From Pseudolabrys sp. (lineage in GTDB: Bacteria > Pseudomonadota > Alphaproteobacteria > Rhizobiales > Xanthobacteraceae): a stretch of 64,000 nucleotides of DNA. A program made the position numbers and the translations under genes. Location of the stretch: assembly GCA_030655215.1 (NCBI GenBank), contig JAURVZ010000084.1:205210-269209 (forward strand), in the 5' to 3' direction. The notes under the pieces were generated by a model, which saw only the letters and a program-made list of their open reading frames with translations, searched no databases and had not been told where the DNA came from. Each line of letters opens with the position of its first letter. The first letter of the stretch is position 1. Positions 55,456-64,000 of the stretch are shown piece after piece.

Positions 55456-55583
55456 CCCTCCCCCTTGTGGGGAGGGTCGACTGCTTGAGCGTCAAGCGAA
55501 AGCAGTCGGGGTGGGGGTCGAAGAAATAACCACGACCCCCACCCGGCTCGCTTCGCTCGCCACCCTCCCCACAAGGGGGAGGG
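55456..55583. repeat. MITE-like palindromic element with 22-bp perfect inverted ends
   Basis: The ends 55456-55477 and 55562-55583 are exact inverted complements, and each is itself a near-palindrome (CCCTCCCC/GGGGAGGG type). An inner pair, GGGTGGGGGTCG (55509-55520) and CGACCCCCACCC (55533-55544), folds the middle; a loop of 12 bases (AAGAAATAACCA) remains. Together with the AT-rich, gene-free 55285-55455, it fills the 469-base gap between the two small genes. Confidence 0.8.
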
Positions 55584-55599
55584 CAAAAAAGCGAATCCG

Positions 55600-55725
55600 C
55601 TAGCGCGGCAAATCAGCCTTGCACGAGCGTGTCCCTTCCCAAGGCCAGCCACCGCATTTGCTGCAGCCGCCAAGGGACACAGCCAACACAGCCAGACACA
55701 GAATCGTCGCAACGCGTTTTTTCAT
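55600..55725 (-). CDS. Small lipoprotein
   Basis: 41 residues: MKKRVATILCLAVLAVSLGG then Cys at 21 with lipobox LGGC, and a mature part KCGGWPWEGTRSCKADLPR rich in Cys and Trp. Too short for standard calling but has typical lipoprotein form; similar tiny Cys/Trp-rich lipoproteins occur in Bradyrhizobium-like genomes as I recall. No clear ribosome site, so start is moderately uncertain. Confidence 0.6.
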   Translation of the reverse strand: MKKRVATILCLAVLAVSLGGCSKCGGWPWEGTRSCKADLPR

Positions 55726-55764
55726 GGGCGCATTCTAGCGCGGCGGCCGCAGCGCTGCGAGGCC

Positions 55765-56010
55765 CTAATGCCTTGCGCCGTGCAGCTTCAAATCGAAGCT
55801 CGTCTCGAACACGGTCTGCCCGCCGCCATCTTCGACCGTCATCGACCAGCCGCGCAGATCCTGGATTTCGTTGTCGCTGATCGCCGCCTTGATGTCGCGC
55901 ACCTGGGCGATGGCATGCGTGCGCGCCGCGGCCATGCCGCTGAGGTCGCGGCCCTCCGCGTCGGAAAACCGGCGTTTTCCATCGGAGAAATGGAAGTAAT
56001 AACGCGGCAC
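55765..56010 (-). CDS. DUF6894-family small protein
   Basis: 81 residues from GTG 56010, with AGGATG upstream. N-terminus VPRYYFHFSDGKRRFSDAEG and the middle GMAAARTHAIAQVRDI match the DUF6894 family (PRYYFH...D..G), common in Rhizobiales and of unknown function. The upstream residues to 56091 are not family-like. Confidence 0.75.
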   Translation of the reverse strand: MPRYYFHFSDGKRRFSDAEGRDLSGMAAARTHAIAQVRDIKAAISDNEIQDLRGWSMTVEDGGGQTVFETSFDLKLHGARH

Positions 56011-56150
56011 GCTGGCATCCTCATGAAACGCCGTAACGGTAGCGAGACACCGATAGCAGCGTAATATGTCGGAGTTGAGAATCGCGCACAAGTTGCGGCC
56101 GCCGCGGCATCTTCGCCGCGTGCCCTGCCTATCACCTTATAATCTCTGTA

Positions 56151-56600
56151 TTATTCGGCGCCGCCGGCCGTGTCGAAGCGCTCGCGCGCGCTCTGGATCG
56201 CCGGCCTGTTGTGCCGGGCCCAGGCGCCTAGCGCGCTCACCGGCTCGAGCAGCGAACGGCCGAGATCGGTCAACTCATAATCGACGCGCGGCGGATTGGT
56301 CGGAAACACGGTGCGCGTCACCAGCCCGTCGCGTTCCAGCGCCCGCACGGTCAGCGTCAGCATGCGCTGAGAAATACTGCCGAGCGCGCGGCGCAGTTCA
56401 TTGAACCGTTTCGGCCCATCGCCGAGCGTCGAGACGACAAGAACCGTCCATTTATCGCCAACCCGTGCAAGAACTTCGCTCACCGCCCTGCAATCCTCCG
56501 GCACATGCAGGTTGCCCGCGGGCACATGCAAGCCGCCGGCAGGCACATTTGAGGTACCGGGTATGGCGTCTGTGCCTTCTTGCGCGGTTTCCATAGTCAT
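56151..56600 (-). CDS. HxlR-family transcriptional regulator
   Basis: 149 residues. Winged-helix domain of HxlR/MarR-like type: EVLARVGDKWTVLVVSTLGD, KRFNELRRALGSISQRMLT, LERDGLVTRTVFPTNPPRV and YELTDLGRSLL. The N-terminal ~35 residues are Gly/Pro-rich and variable. Divergent from an FMN reductase by 54 bases, a common pairing in which HxlR controls the neighbouring redox gene. Confidence 0.9.
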   Translation of the reverse strand: MTMETAQEGTDAIPGTSNVPAGGLHVPAGNLHVPEDCRAVSEVLARVGDKWTVLVVSTLGDGPKRFNELRRALGSISQRMLTLTVRALERDGLVTRTVFPTNPPRVDYELTDLGRSLLEPVSALGAWARHNRPAIQSARERFDTAGGAE

Positions 56601-56646
56601 CTATCTAGCCTTGGTAATCATTCGTAACTGACTAACAGAGAGATAG
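56601..56646. promoter_or_regulatory. Divergent control region between HxlR regulator and FMN reductase
   Basis: CTATCT (56601-56606) and AGATAG (56641-56646) form an inverted repeat 34 bases apart, with TAAT/GTAAC-rich sequence between. A likely operator for the HxlR protein, but the exact binding site is not certain. Confidence 0.35.
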
Positions 56647-56654
56647 GGATTGTC

Positions 56655-57206
56655 ATGGCCAAACTCAAGCTCGGCGTCATTGTCGGCAGCAACCGCAAGG
56701 AATCGATCAACCGGAAGCTGGCGCAGGCGCTGACCAAGCTCGGCGGTGACGCTTTTGAGGCGACCTTCATCCAGATCGACGATCTGCCGATGTATAATCA
56801 GGACAACGAGATACCGGTGCCGGCCGCCGTCGCCCGCCTCAAGGCGGCCGTCGAGGCCTCCGACGCGCTGCTGTTCGTGACGCCGGAATACAACCGCTCG
56901 ATCCCGCCGGTCCTGAAGAACGCCATCGATTCCGGCGCGCGCCCGTGGGGCAAGTCGTCATGGCCGGACAAGCCGGGCGCCATCATCGGCACCTCGGGCA
57001 GCGCCGTATCGACCGCCGCCGTGCAGCAGCATCTGCGTTCTGTGCTCGGCAATCTTGGTGTGAACCTGGTCGGCGGCGAAGCCTATATCCAGTTCAAGCC
57101 GGAGCTGATCGATGATTCCGGTGATATCACCGATGCCAGCGTCAAGGCGTTCCTGCAGGCCTTCGTTGACAAGTTTGCCGCCTTCGCCAACAAGCTCGCG
57201 GCTTAA
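56655..57206 (+). CDS. NADPH-dependent FMN reductase
   Basis: 183 residues with flavodoxin-like fold: GVIVGSNRKESINRKLAQAL (FMN phosphate loop), EYNRSIPPVLKNAIDSGAR and AIIGTSGSAVSTAAVQQHLR. Members reduce FMN, quinones or azo dyes with NAD(P)H. Its regulator is probably the divergent HxlR protein. The stop is 3 bases from the convergent MFS exporter end. Confidence 0.92.
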   Translation: MAKLKLGVIVGSNRKESINRKLAQALTKLGGDAFEATFIQIDDLPMYNQDNEIPVPAAVARLKAAVEASDALLFVTPEYNRSIPPVLKNAIDSGARPWGKSSWPDKPGAIIGTSGSAVSTAAVQQHLRSVLGNLGVNLVGGEAYIQFKPELIDDSGDITDASVKAFLQAFVDKFAAFANKLAA

Positions 57207-57209
57207 CGG

Positions 57210-58748
57210 CTAAACTTGAGGGATGGGTGTCGCCGGCGCCGTTGGCGCCGTCGCCCCGCCCGACGGTGGCGTCGGCCCGCGCAGCGGCTTCTCTTCCATC
57301 GCGATCAGGAAGCACATGCCGAAGGCCAGCACCACGCCGCAGGCCAGGAACACATAGCTGAACGCGCCGGCCAGTTCGCCGGGTGACGCGGTGCGCGCCA
57401 GCATCTCGACCGGCATGCCGGGATTGCCACCAATGCCGCCGAGCACGATCGCGCCCAGCATCGCCACCACCAGCGACGAGAACAGCGAGCGGAAGAAATT
57501 GGCAGCGCCCGTGGCGATGCCCATCTGCGATGGCGTCACCGCATTCTGCAGGCAGATCGTCGAAATCGGGAACACGGCGCCGAGGCCGAAGCCGATCACC
57601 ATTTGCAGGATCAGCACGCCCCAGATCGGCATCGCGCCCGGCCAGATCATCAGCGGACAAAGCGCCAGCAGCGCGGTGCCTAAGCCCGCAATCGCCATGC
57701 GCTTGTAGCGTTTGACATGCATCATTGCCCGGCCGGTCAGTGTCGAGGACACCACCGTCGCGCCCATTTGCGGGATCAAAGCGAGGCCGGACTGGCTCGC
57801 GGACAGGTGGAACACCACCTCGAAATAGAGCGGGATAAATATGGTCATCCCCACTAGGACTCCCATATTGCAGGCTCCTGCGAGTGCTGCACACCGCACG
57901 ATAGGATTGCCGAGAACATTGAGCGGCAGGAACGGTTCGGTCACCGCCATCAGCCGCCAGGCGAACAAGGCCCACAAAACGGATGACGATAAAATCAGCG
58001 CGCCGATCTCGACAGAGATCCAGGCGTAACGCCGACCGCCCCATGACAAAGCCAGCATCAGCACGACAGCCGCCAGCATCAGCAACAGCGCGCCGATAAG
58101 ATCGAGCCGATGCTTGCGCGGATGAAACGGCACAAGTTTTAGCGCGCGCGATGTCAGAGCGAGCGCGACAAGCCCGAGCGGCAGATTGATCCAGAAGATA
58201 AACGACCAGTCCAAGTGCTCGGTGAGAAAACCGCCGAGCACTGGCCCGCCAACAGACGACGCCGCAAACACCGCGCCGATATAACCCATGTAGCGGCCGC
58301 GCTCGCGCGGCGAGACAATGTCGGCAATGATAGTCTGCGCCAGCGCCATCAAGCCGCCGCCGCCGAGGCCTTGCAGCGCGCGTGACCAGATCAGCATGTT
58401 CATGCTGGTCGCCAATGCGCAGGCCACCGATCCGGCGATGAAAATCGCGATCGCTGACAGCATCACGACGCGGCGGCCGTATATGTCAGAGAGCTTGCCA
58501 TAGAGCGGCGACGACGCCGTGCCGGTCAGCAGATACGCCGTCACCACCCAGGCCAGATCGTCGAGATTGCTAAAATGCCGGCCGATGGTCGGCAGCGCGG
58601 TCGCGACAATGGTCTGATCGAGCGCGCCAAGAAACATCGTCAGCATGATGCCGATGACGATGCTTTTGATTTCGGTATGCGTCAGCGCCCGCGGTTCCGC
58701 ATGCGCATCGGTCTTGTGTATTTTGTTGGCGCTCATGGCGTCGGACAT
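57210..58748 (-). CDS. MFS multidrug exporter, DHA2 (EmrB/QacA) family
   Basis: 512 residues from ATG 58748, 14 TM. Motif C-like LGALDQTIVATALPTI, the loop motif GKLSDIYGRRVVML, and LGGGGLMALAQTIIADIVSP are typical of the DHA2 drug:proton antiporter family. The long N-terminal extension up to 58772 would begin at TTG; ATG 58748 or 58736 is preferred. It could export biocides or aromatics; no EmrA-type partner is adjacent. Divergent from the toxin-antitoxin module. Confidence 0.9.
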   Translation of the reverse strand: MSDAMSANKIHKTDAHAEPRALTHTEIKSIVIGIMLTMFLGALDQTIVATALPTIGRHFSNLDDLAWVVTAYLLTGTASSPLYGKLSDIYGRRVVMLSAIAIFIAGSVACALATSMNMLIWSRALQGLGGGGLMALAQTIIADIVSPRERGRYMGYIGAVFAASSVGGPVLGGFLTEHLDWSFIFWINLPLGLVALALTSRALKLVPFHPRKHRLDLIGALLLMLAAVVLMLALSWGGRRYAWISVEIGALILSSSVLWALFAWRLMAVTEPFLPLNVLGNPIVRCAALAGACNMGVLVGMTIFIPLYFEVVFHLSASQSGLALIPQMGATVVSSTLTGRAMMHVKRYKRMAIAGLGTALLALCPLMIWPGAMPIWGVLILQMVIGFGLGAVFPISTICLQNAVTPSQMGIATGAANFFRSLFSSLVVAMLGAIVLGGIGGNPGMPVEMLARTASPGELAGAFSYVFLACGVVLAFGMCFLIAMEEKPLRGPTPPSGGATAPTAPATPIPQV

Positions 58749-58811
58749 GCCCCGCCGCGTCGGCCAAGGCAAGGGATCCGGACGTGAACGTACAAACGGA
58801 TTCTCCGCATC

Positions 58812-58853
58812 TTGCGGTCCGGCAATACGCCGTTTATATTACGGCATATTGCC
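58812..58853 (+). promoter_or_regulatory. Promoter and operator of the toxin-antitoxin module
   Basis: Promoter: TTGCGG (58812-58817), 17-base spacer, TATATT (58835-58840). A palindrome covers the spacer's end, the -10 and the start region: GGCAATACGCCGT (58821-58833), 7-base centre, ACGGCATATTGCC (58841-58853), 12 of 13 arm positions paired. Placement predicts autorepression by the antitoxin. Confidence 0.72.
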
Positions 58854-58869
58854 ATTCTGGAGGCTTCCG

Positions 58870-59364
58870 ATGCCCAGCAAACGGCTTCTGACCCGTCCGA
58901 AGAGCAAAACGAACGATGCTCCTGAGACTGCCGAAACTCTTATCGCTCGGATATTCCGAAAACTTGGCGGCCATCGTGAACTTGGATCGGACATCTCCTC
59001 CGACGCCGACCTCGCGCGTGTCGTCGATCGCGGCATGCATGTCAGCGTCCTCGGTCACATAGAACACGCCGGTTTTTCAAAACAGGAAATCGACCGCTTC
59101 GTCATTCCTGCACGCACTTTGCGTCACCGCACGGCGAAACAGGAGCGTCTGACGCTCGATGAATCCGACCGCGTCGTCCGAATGACGCGCATTCAGTCAC
59201 TGGCGGAAGACGTGTTCGGCGACACCGCCAACGCCAACAAGTGGCTGCGTCAACCTCTCGGCGTTCTCGGCGGCAAACCACCGCTTGATGTCGCGCGCAC
59301 CGACGCAGGCGCCCGCGTCGTCGAACAGATATTGGCAAAAATCGATTGGGGCGCGGCGGCTTGA
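58870..59364 (+). CDS. Antitoxin with Xre/MbcA/ParS toxin-binding domain
   Basis: 164 residues from ATG 58870, with GGAGG 7 bases upstream. An N-terminal HTH-like region (RGMHVSVLGHIEHAGFSKQE; IPARTLRHRTAKQERLTLDE) leads into the C-terminal MbcA/ParS domain (SLAEDVFGDTANANKWLRQP; LGGKPPLDVARTDAGARVVE). It neutralises the RES toxin and should repress the operon. Its stop is one base before the toxin start, giving tight coupling. Probably type II. Confidence 0.9.
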   Translation: MPSKRLLTRPKSKTNDAPETAETLIARIFRKLGGHRELGSDISSDADLARVVDRGMHVSVLGHIEHAGFSKQEIDRFVIPARTLRHRTAKQERLTLDESDRVVRMTRIQSLAEDVFGDTANANKWLRQPLGVLGGKPPLDVARTDAGARVVEQILAKIDWGAAA

Positions 59365-59365
59365 G

Positions 59366-59833
59366 ATGCGGCTCTGGCGCCTTTCAAGTGTGCGGCGTGC
59401 ACACGACTTCGATGGCGGCTACGGCCTCTTGAACAACGGCCGGTGGAATACGCGCGGCCGTCCCGTCACCTATTGCGCGACAACGCCTTCGCTTGCCGCG
59501 CTGGAAAAGCGCGTCCACGTCGCCGATCCTTCCCTTTTCCCACCGCAAATGATGGTCGAATACGAAGCACCGGACGATCTGCCGATGCGCTCGCTGTCAT
59601 GGGATGAATTGCCCTCTGACTGGACCACGCGAGAGACCGAAACACAAAGCATCGGCGATGCCTGGCTCGATGCAACCGAAGAAGCGCTGCTTTTCGTGCC
59701 GTCAGTGATCATACCGCTTGCCAATGCACCGGAACGCAATGTGCTGATCAATCACCGGCATGCCGCCAGCAGCCAGATCACTTTTGTGGCCGCCACAGCC
59801 TTCGCGCTCGATCCGCGGCTGTTCCAGCCGTAG
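59366..59833 (+). CDS. RES-domain toxin
   Basis: 155 residues from ATG 59366. RES signature: Arg in RRAHDFDGGYGLLNNGRWN, GRPVTYCATTPSLAALEKRV, and Ser in SSQITF. RES toxins are NAD-degrading or ADP-ribosylating enzymes (as shown for MbcT and ParT). The upstream antitoxin is its partner. Stop is 3 bases from the convergent YcgN gene. Confidence 0.9.
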   Translation: MRLWRLSSVRRAHDFDGGYGLLNNGRWNTRGRPVTYCATTPSLAALEKRVHVADPSLFPPQMMVEYEAPDDLPMRSLSWDELPSDWTTRETETQSIGDAWLDATEEALLFVPSVIIPLANAPERNVLINHRHAASSQITFVAATAFALDPRLFQP

Positions 59834-59836
59834 CGG

Positions 59837-60370
59837 CTACCCGTTCGCGATCCGCCGGATCGCCTTCTTCACGGTTTCGACCACCAGCGGTCCTTTGCCC
59901 TTCGAACCCTTCGGCCACTTGCCCGGCCATGAGACGATGAAGTCGACCAGCCGTTCGTCCGGTACATCTTTCTCGTTGGCCGCGACCCTGTCGCGCACCG
60001 AGATGCCGGCGGTGTGCACGGTCTTGGCGCTGCCCGACTTCAGCGGATGCCACCAAGCGAGATCACGGCCCTCCGCCACCAGCCGGTAGCCGCAGGTTGG
60101 CGGCAGCCATGTCAGCCGCTTCACATTGCGCGGCGTCAGCCGCACGCAGTCGCGCACCTTGCTTTGCCGGTTATGGTAATCGTTGCAGCGGCAGGTCTTG
60201 CCGTTCAGCAGCTTGCAGCCGACATCGGTGTAGACCGTCTCGTTGGTGTCGACGTCAGTGAGCTTATTGAGACAGCAGCGGCCGCAACCATCGCAGAGGC
60301 TTTCCCACTCCTGCGGGCTCATCTCGCTCATCTTCTTGGTGCGCCAGAACGGGCGGCCATCATCGGTCAT
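59837..60370 (-). CDS. YcgN/UPF0260 family cysteine-cluster protein
   Basis: 177 residues. Cys set [28 protein letters not shown] and [10 protein letters not shown] matches the YcgN (UPF0260) family, a YkgJ-type putative metal-binding cluster of unknown function. C-terminus [20 protein letters not shown] is conserved in the family. It is a stand-alone gene. Start likely M1 or the ATG of [10 protein letters not shown], 39 bases in. Confidence 0.9.
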   Translation of the reverse strand: MTDDGRPFWRTKKMSEMSPQEWESLCDGCGRCCLNKLTDVDTNETVYTDVGCKLLNGKTCRCNDYHNRQSKVRDCVRLTPRNVKRLTWLPPTCGYRLVAEGRDLAWWHPLKSGSAKTVHTAGISVRDRVAANEKDVPDERLVDFIVSWPGKWPKGSKGKGPLVVETVKKAIRRIANG

Positions 60371-60477
60371 GCACGAAATCCTTTGCCCGACTCTTAGCGA
60401 GTCGGGCCCTTCGCGTCATGCCTTAGGCTGCAAATACGCCTGTATAAAGGGCGGACCCGCCCCCCTCACCCAGCCGT

Positions 60478-61689
60478 TCACCCCGGCGGCTTCGCCCCCG
60501 GCGCTGCTTTCCGGGTCGACGCCGTATTGGTCGGCTTCGTCTCGCCCGCAATGCGCACCTGATCGCCCGAGGCAATGCCGTCCGGCGGGCTGGCGACAAT
60601 GCGGTCGCGCGCGGTCAGGCCGGAGCCGATCTCGACCTCGCGGCCAAGATCGCGCGCGATGGTCACCGCCTTAAGCGCGATTTTGCCTTCGGTATCGATG
60701 GTCGCCACTTGCAGGCCGTTCTGGTTGAAGATCAGCGCGCTCGCCGGCACGTGAATGGCACTTTCTGCGCTCGGCAGGTCGAGCTGCACACTGGCGTAGG
60801 CGCCGCTCATCAACTCGCCCTTGGCGTTGTCGACAGCAAGCAACATGCGCGTCGTGCCCGATTGCGGATCGACCGCCTGCGCCGAGGCTTCAACCGTCGC
60901 CGTGAAGGTGCGGCCGCGATGTTCGGGCACGGTGATCTGCGCTTTGGTGCCGACCTTGATGCTCGGCACGAAGTTCTGCGGCACGTTGATATAGCCGCGC
61001 AGCTTGGTGATGTCGGAGACGACGAACAGTGCCGGCCCCGTGCTGGAGCCGACATTGACCAGTGCGCCGACATCGGTCGAGCGCGCCGTCACCAGCCCGT
61101 CGAACGGCGCGACGATGCGCTTGTACTTCTCCAGCACGCGCAGACGCTCGAGATTGGCCTGCAGCGAGCGCACCAGGCCCTGCCGGTTATCGGCATCGGC
61201 TGAACGCTGGTCGAGCGCCTGCTTCGACACCGCGCCGGACTCGATCAAGGAACGGCCACGATCGAGAATGCCCTTGGCCAGCGTCAGGTTCGCTTGCGCG
61301 CTGGAGACGTCGGCTTCGGCCTGCATGATCTGCTGGTCGAGATCGGGCGCATCGATTTCAGCGAGCAACTGCCCGGCCTTCACCGGCGTGCCGATATCGA
61401 CCTTGAGGTCTTTCAGGTAACCGCTGACGCGCGAGAAAATCTGCGCCTGCGAGTCGGCTTCCAGCCGGCCCGGCAGATTGAGCGTCGCAGCCTTGCGGCG
61501 CATGTCGGGGGCGATGGCGGCGACCACCGGCAAGGCCTGCGTCTCGGTCCATTCGCTCAAACGTGCATCTGCGACCCTTCGCGTATTGATGCCGAGACCG
61601 ACGACGACGGCGCCGATGACGACAGCGGACACCGCGGCAATGCGCAGCCCACGGCGCGTGATGATGGGCTGTTCTTGATCAGGCGACAT
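60478..61689 (-). CDS. RND efflux periplasmic adaptor (HlyD/MFP family)
   Basis: 403 residues from ATG 61689 with GGAG upstream. TM anchor RGLRIAAVSAVVIGAVVVGLGI (~14-35), then barrel-sandwich and hairpin (GRLEADSQAQIFSRVSGYLK; DIGTPVKAGQLLAEIDAPDL; coiled-coil LAKGILDRGRSLIESGAVSK) and beta-barrel domains. It links the inner-membrane pump to an outer membrane channel. The start overlaps the pump's end by 11 bases; the two form an operon. Confidence 0.93.
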   Translation of the reverse strand: MSPDQEQPIITRRGLRIAAVSAVVIGAVVVGLGINTRRVADARLSEWTETQALPVVAAIAPDMRRKAATLNLPGRLEADSQAQIFSRVSGYLKDLKVDIGTPVKAGQLLAEIDAPDLDQQIMQAEADVSSAQANLTLAKGILDRGRSLIESGAVSKQALDQRSADADNRQGLVRSLQANLERLRVLEKYKRIVAPFDGLVTARSTDVGALVNVGSSTGPALFVVSDITKLRGYINVPQNFVPSIKVGTKAQITVPEHRGRTFTATVEASAQAVDPQSGTTRMLLAVDNAKGELMSGAYASVQLDLPSAESAIHVPASALIFNQNGLQVATIDTEGKIALKAVTIARDLGREVEIGSGLTARDRIVASPPDGIASGDQVRIAGETKPTNTASTRKAAPGAKPPG

Positions 61690-64000
61690 TAGGCTCTCCA
61701 AGAGCGGAAGAAGAAGCTGTGGCGCGGCTGTCACGCCGATGCACGAGACTGAACACGACCGGCACGAACAAGAGCGTGGCGATCGTTGCAAAGATAAGCC
61801 CGCCAACAACGGCGCGGCCGAGCGGCGCGTTCTGCTCACCGCCTTCGCCCAAACCAAGCGCCATCGGCGCCATGCCGATGATCATGGCGAGCGCGGTCAT
61901 CAACACGGGGCGGAAGCGGACGAAGCCGGCTTCGATCGCCGCCTGCACCGGATCGCCGAGTTCGGCGAGCCGTTCGCGGGCAAAGCTGATGACCAGCACG
62001 GAGTTCGCGGTGGCGACGCCCATACACATGATGGCGCCGGTCAAGGCTGGCACCGACAAGGTCGTGCCGGTGACGAACAAGGTCCAGACAATACCGGCGA
62101 GCGCCGCCGGCAGTGCCGTGATGATGACGAAGGGATCGCTCCACGACTGGAAGTTCACCACGATCAGCAAGTAGATCAGCACCACCGCGCCGATCAGCCC
62201 GTACAGCAAGCCGCTGAACGCCGAGTTCATCGTCGTCACCTGCCCCGTCAGCACCACACTGGCGCCGCGCGGCTTGTCCTTGAGATTGGCGTCGACATAT
62301 TTCTGGATGTCGGCGGCCACCGCGCCGAGATCGCGATCCTGCGTTGTCGCGTAAATCTGGATCACCGGCGCGATGTTGTAATGCGACACCACGGCGCTTC
62401 GGTTCGTGCGCGTGATATTGGCAATGGCGCCCAAAGTCTGCTGCGACGCGCCGACCGCCGCCAGCCCCTGCGCATTGATCGGCAGGTTGCGCAGCGCGTT
62501 GATCGAATCCATCTGGTGCTGCGGCGTCTGCATCACGATCGAATAGGACACGCCGTTCGCCGGATTGAGGAAGTAGGTCGGCGCCACCTGGCTCGAGCCG
62601 GCGAGATTGACGACCATGCTGTTGGTGACGTCACGCGCGGTGACGCCGACATATTGGGCGCGGGTGCGGTCGACATCGACATTGAGGCCCGGCGCGTCGA
62701 GCGATTGCTGGATGCGCACATCGGCCACACCGGGAATATGCCGCAAGCCGTTCAACAGCTTCTGCGCATAGGCGTAGTTGGCATGCACGTCATTGCCGCG
62801 GATCTGCAGATCGATCGGCGCCGGCGCGCCGAAATTCAGGATCTGCGAGATGATATCGGCCGGCAGGAAGGAGAACGTCACGCCGGGGAAACGCGCCGGC
62901 AATTCCTCGCGCAAGGTGCGCACAAGGTCCGCCGTCGGCGCATGTCCTTCGGTCAGCTTGATCTGGATATCGCCGTCGGCCGAGCCAATCGTGCCGGTAT
63001 TGTTGTAGACGACGTTGATGCCGGACACCGGGAAGCCGATATTGTCGACAATGGTGGCAATATCCTTGGCCGGAATGATCTGGCGGATCGCCTTGGTGAT
63101 GTCGGCGAACTGGTTGGCGGTCTCCTCAACGCGGGTGCCGACGCGCAAGCGCGCATGCATCAGGATCTGGCCGCTATCGACCGTCGGGAAGAAGTCGCGG
63201 CCGAGGAACGGCGTCAGGCCGAACGAGCCAAGCACCACCGCCATGAAGCCGATGATGAAGATCGGCCGGCGCGACAGCGCCATGGTCAGCAATTCGCGAT
63301 AGCCGGAACGGAAGCGTTCGAACGACCCTTCGAAGCCGCGCTGGAAGCGGACCAAAGGATTGCGCGATTTCGGTAAGGCCGCGTCATTGCCATGCATGTC
63401 GGTATGCGCCGCATGCGGCTTGAGCAGATAGTTCGCCATGGTCGGCACCAAAGTGCGCGACAGGACAAACGAACAGGCCATCGCCGCCATCACCGCTTCG
63501 GCCATCGGCACGAATAAAAAGCGCGACACGCCGGGCAAAAAGAACATCGGCACGAAGACGATACAGATACACAGAAGCGACACGAAAGCCGGCGTCACGA
63601 TCTGCGCCGCGCCGTCCATGATCGCGGTCTCGACATCCTTGCCCTGCTCGAGATGCCAGTTGATGTTCTCGATCGTCACCGTGGCGTCATCGACCAGGAT
63701 GCCGACCGCGAGCGCCAGCCCGCCCAGCGTCATGATGTTGAGCGTCTCGCCGAGCGCCGACAGGATCGCGATCGCGCCCATGATCGACAAGGGAATCGAG
63801 ATCGCGATGATCACGGTCGAGCGCCACGAACCGAGGAACAGGAGGATCATCAGGCTGGTCAGCGCCGCGGCGATGATGCCTTCATGGATGACGCCGGAAA
63901 TCGCCGCGCTGATGAAGACCGACTGGTCGCCGATCAGCGACATGTTCATGTTCGGCGGCACGACCTCCTTGAGCGCCGCCACCTTCTGCTTGATGCCGTC
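61679..64000 (-). CDS. RND efflux pump, HAE1 family, 5' part outside window
   Basis: The frame is open at the right edge (preceding residues DGIKQKV before MAALKEVVPPN), so the N-terminal part (first porter segment) is missing from the window. Visible: GILVDDATVTIENINWHLEQ, FVSLLCICIVFVPMFFLPGV, porter repeats LPARFPGVTFSFLPADI and C-terminal TM bundle with GVATANSVLVISFARERLAE. Pumps hydrophobic compounds by proton motive force. A drug-resistance role is plausible; substrate unknown. Confidence 0.93.
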   Translation of the reverse strand, partial: DGIKQKVAALKEVVPPNMNMSLIGDQSVFISAAISGVIHEGIIAAALTSLMILLFLGSWRSTVIIAISIPLSIMGAIAILSALGETLNIMTLGGLALAVGILVDDATVTIENINWHLEQGKDVETAIMDGAAQIVTPAFVSLLCICIVFVPMFFLPGVSRFLFVPMAEAVMAAMACSFVLSRTLVPTMANYLLKPHAAHTDMHGNDAALPKSRNPLVRFQRGFEGSFERFRSGYRELLTMALSRRPIFIIGFMAVVLGSFGLTPFLGRDFFPTVDSGQILMHARLRVGTRVEETANQFADITKAIRQIIPAKDIATIVDNIGFPVSGINVVYNNTGTIGSADGDIQIKLTEGHAPTADLVRTLREELPARFPGVTFSFLPADIISQILNFGAPAPIDLQIRGNDVHANYAYAQKLLNGLRHIPGVADVRIQQSLDAPGLNVDVDRTRAQYVGVTARDVTNSMVVNLAGSSQVAPTYFLNPANGVSYSIVMQTPQHQMDSINALRNLPINAQGLAAVGASQQTLGAIANITRTNRSAVVSHYNIAPVIQIYATTQDRDLGAVAADIQKYVDANLKDKPRGASVVLTGQVTTMNSAFSGLLYGLIGAVVLIYLLIVVNFQSWSDPFVIITALPAALAGIVWTLFVTGTTLSVPALTGAIMCMGVATANSVLVISFARERLAELGDPVQAAIEAGFVRFRPVLMTALAMIIGMAPMALGLGEGGEQNAPLGRAVVGGLIFATIATLLFVPVVFSLVHRRDSRATASSSALGEPNVA

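Noticed and set aside
61739..63376. 545-residue plus-strand reading frame opposite the RND pump
   Set aside because: Composition is His/Arg/Asp-rich and without motifs; the pump on the other strand is unmistakable.

Overview
The window is GC-rich, densely coded DNA from an alphaproteobacterium, most likely a member of the Hyphomicrobiales (Rhizobiales) near Bradyrhizobiaceae/Xanthobacteraceae. The support is gene content and order: a cycHJKL-type cytochrome c maturation operon followed by degP, a two-component pair and glnE, with a PleC-like kinase beyond; a FeuP/FeuQ-like system; lone Bug-type binding proteins; and a Rhodobacter-style gene transfer agent (GTA) cluster. No rRNA, tRNA or CRISPR was seen.

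1-10.8 kb: catabolic and housekeeping genes (transglutaminase-like peptidase, SphA-like outer membrane protein, GMC oxidoreductase facing a UxaA-family dehydratase, CDF metal exporter, GST, Bug protein, aminopeptidase N). 10.8-24.3 kb: a PleC-like kinase with a cluster of GANTC sites upstream, then (all minus strand) ccmI-ccmE-ccmF-ccmH-degP-response regulator-kinase-glnE. 24.5-29.8 kb: an uncharacterised protein, a glycine-zipper lipoprotein, feuQ-feuP with a PepSY protein upstream of feuP, and a nitroreductase.

30.5-54.9 kb: a GTA structural cluster on the minus strand in canonical order: gp1 (small terminase), gp2 (large terminase), gp3 (portal), gp3.5, gp4 (protease), gp5 (capsid), gp6-gp15 (connector, tail, baseplate), a DUF2793/beta-helix tail protein, a GH108 endolysin and a 3-TM GTA-type holin. 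There is no integrase, repressor or replication gene. The cluster is swollen from a usual ~15 kb to 24 kb by cargo, mostly on the plus strand: a GIY-YIG protein and two unknown genes between gp2 and gp3; a methyltransferase, a Crp/Fnr regulator and a Sel1-repeat protein between gp4 and gp5; a trypsin-like protease, an SGNH hydrolase and an unknown gene between gp5 and gp6; two sulfotransferases between tail protein and endolysin. Seven copies of a ~60-bp palindromic repeat sit at these junctions, two of them arranged as inverted pairs. The endolysin carries a single-base frameshift, and an intrinsic terminator ends just upstream of gp1.

55-64 kb: a palindromic MITE-like element with 22-bp perfect ends, small lipoprotein and DUF6894 genes, an HxlR regulator divergent from an FMN reductase, a DHA2-family MFS exporter divergent from a ParS/RES toxin-antitoxin module with a striking operator palindrome over its promoter, a YcgN-type protein, and an RND efflux adaptor plus pump running off the right edge.
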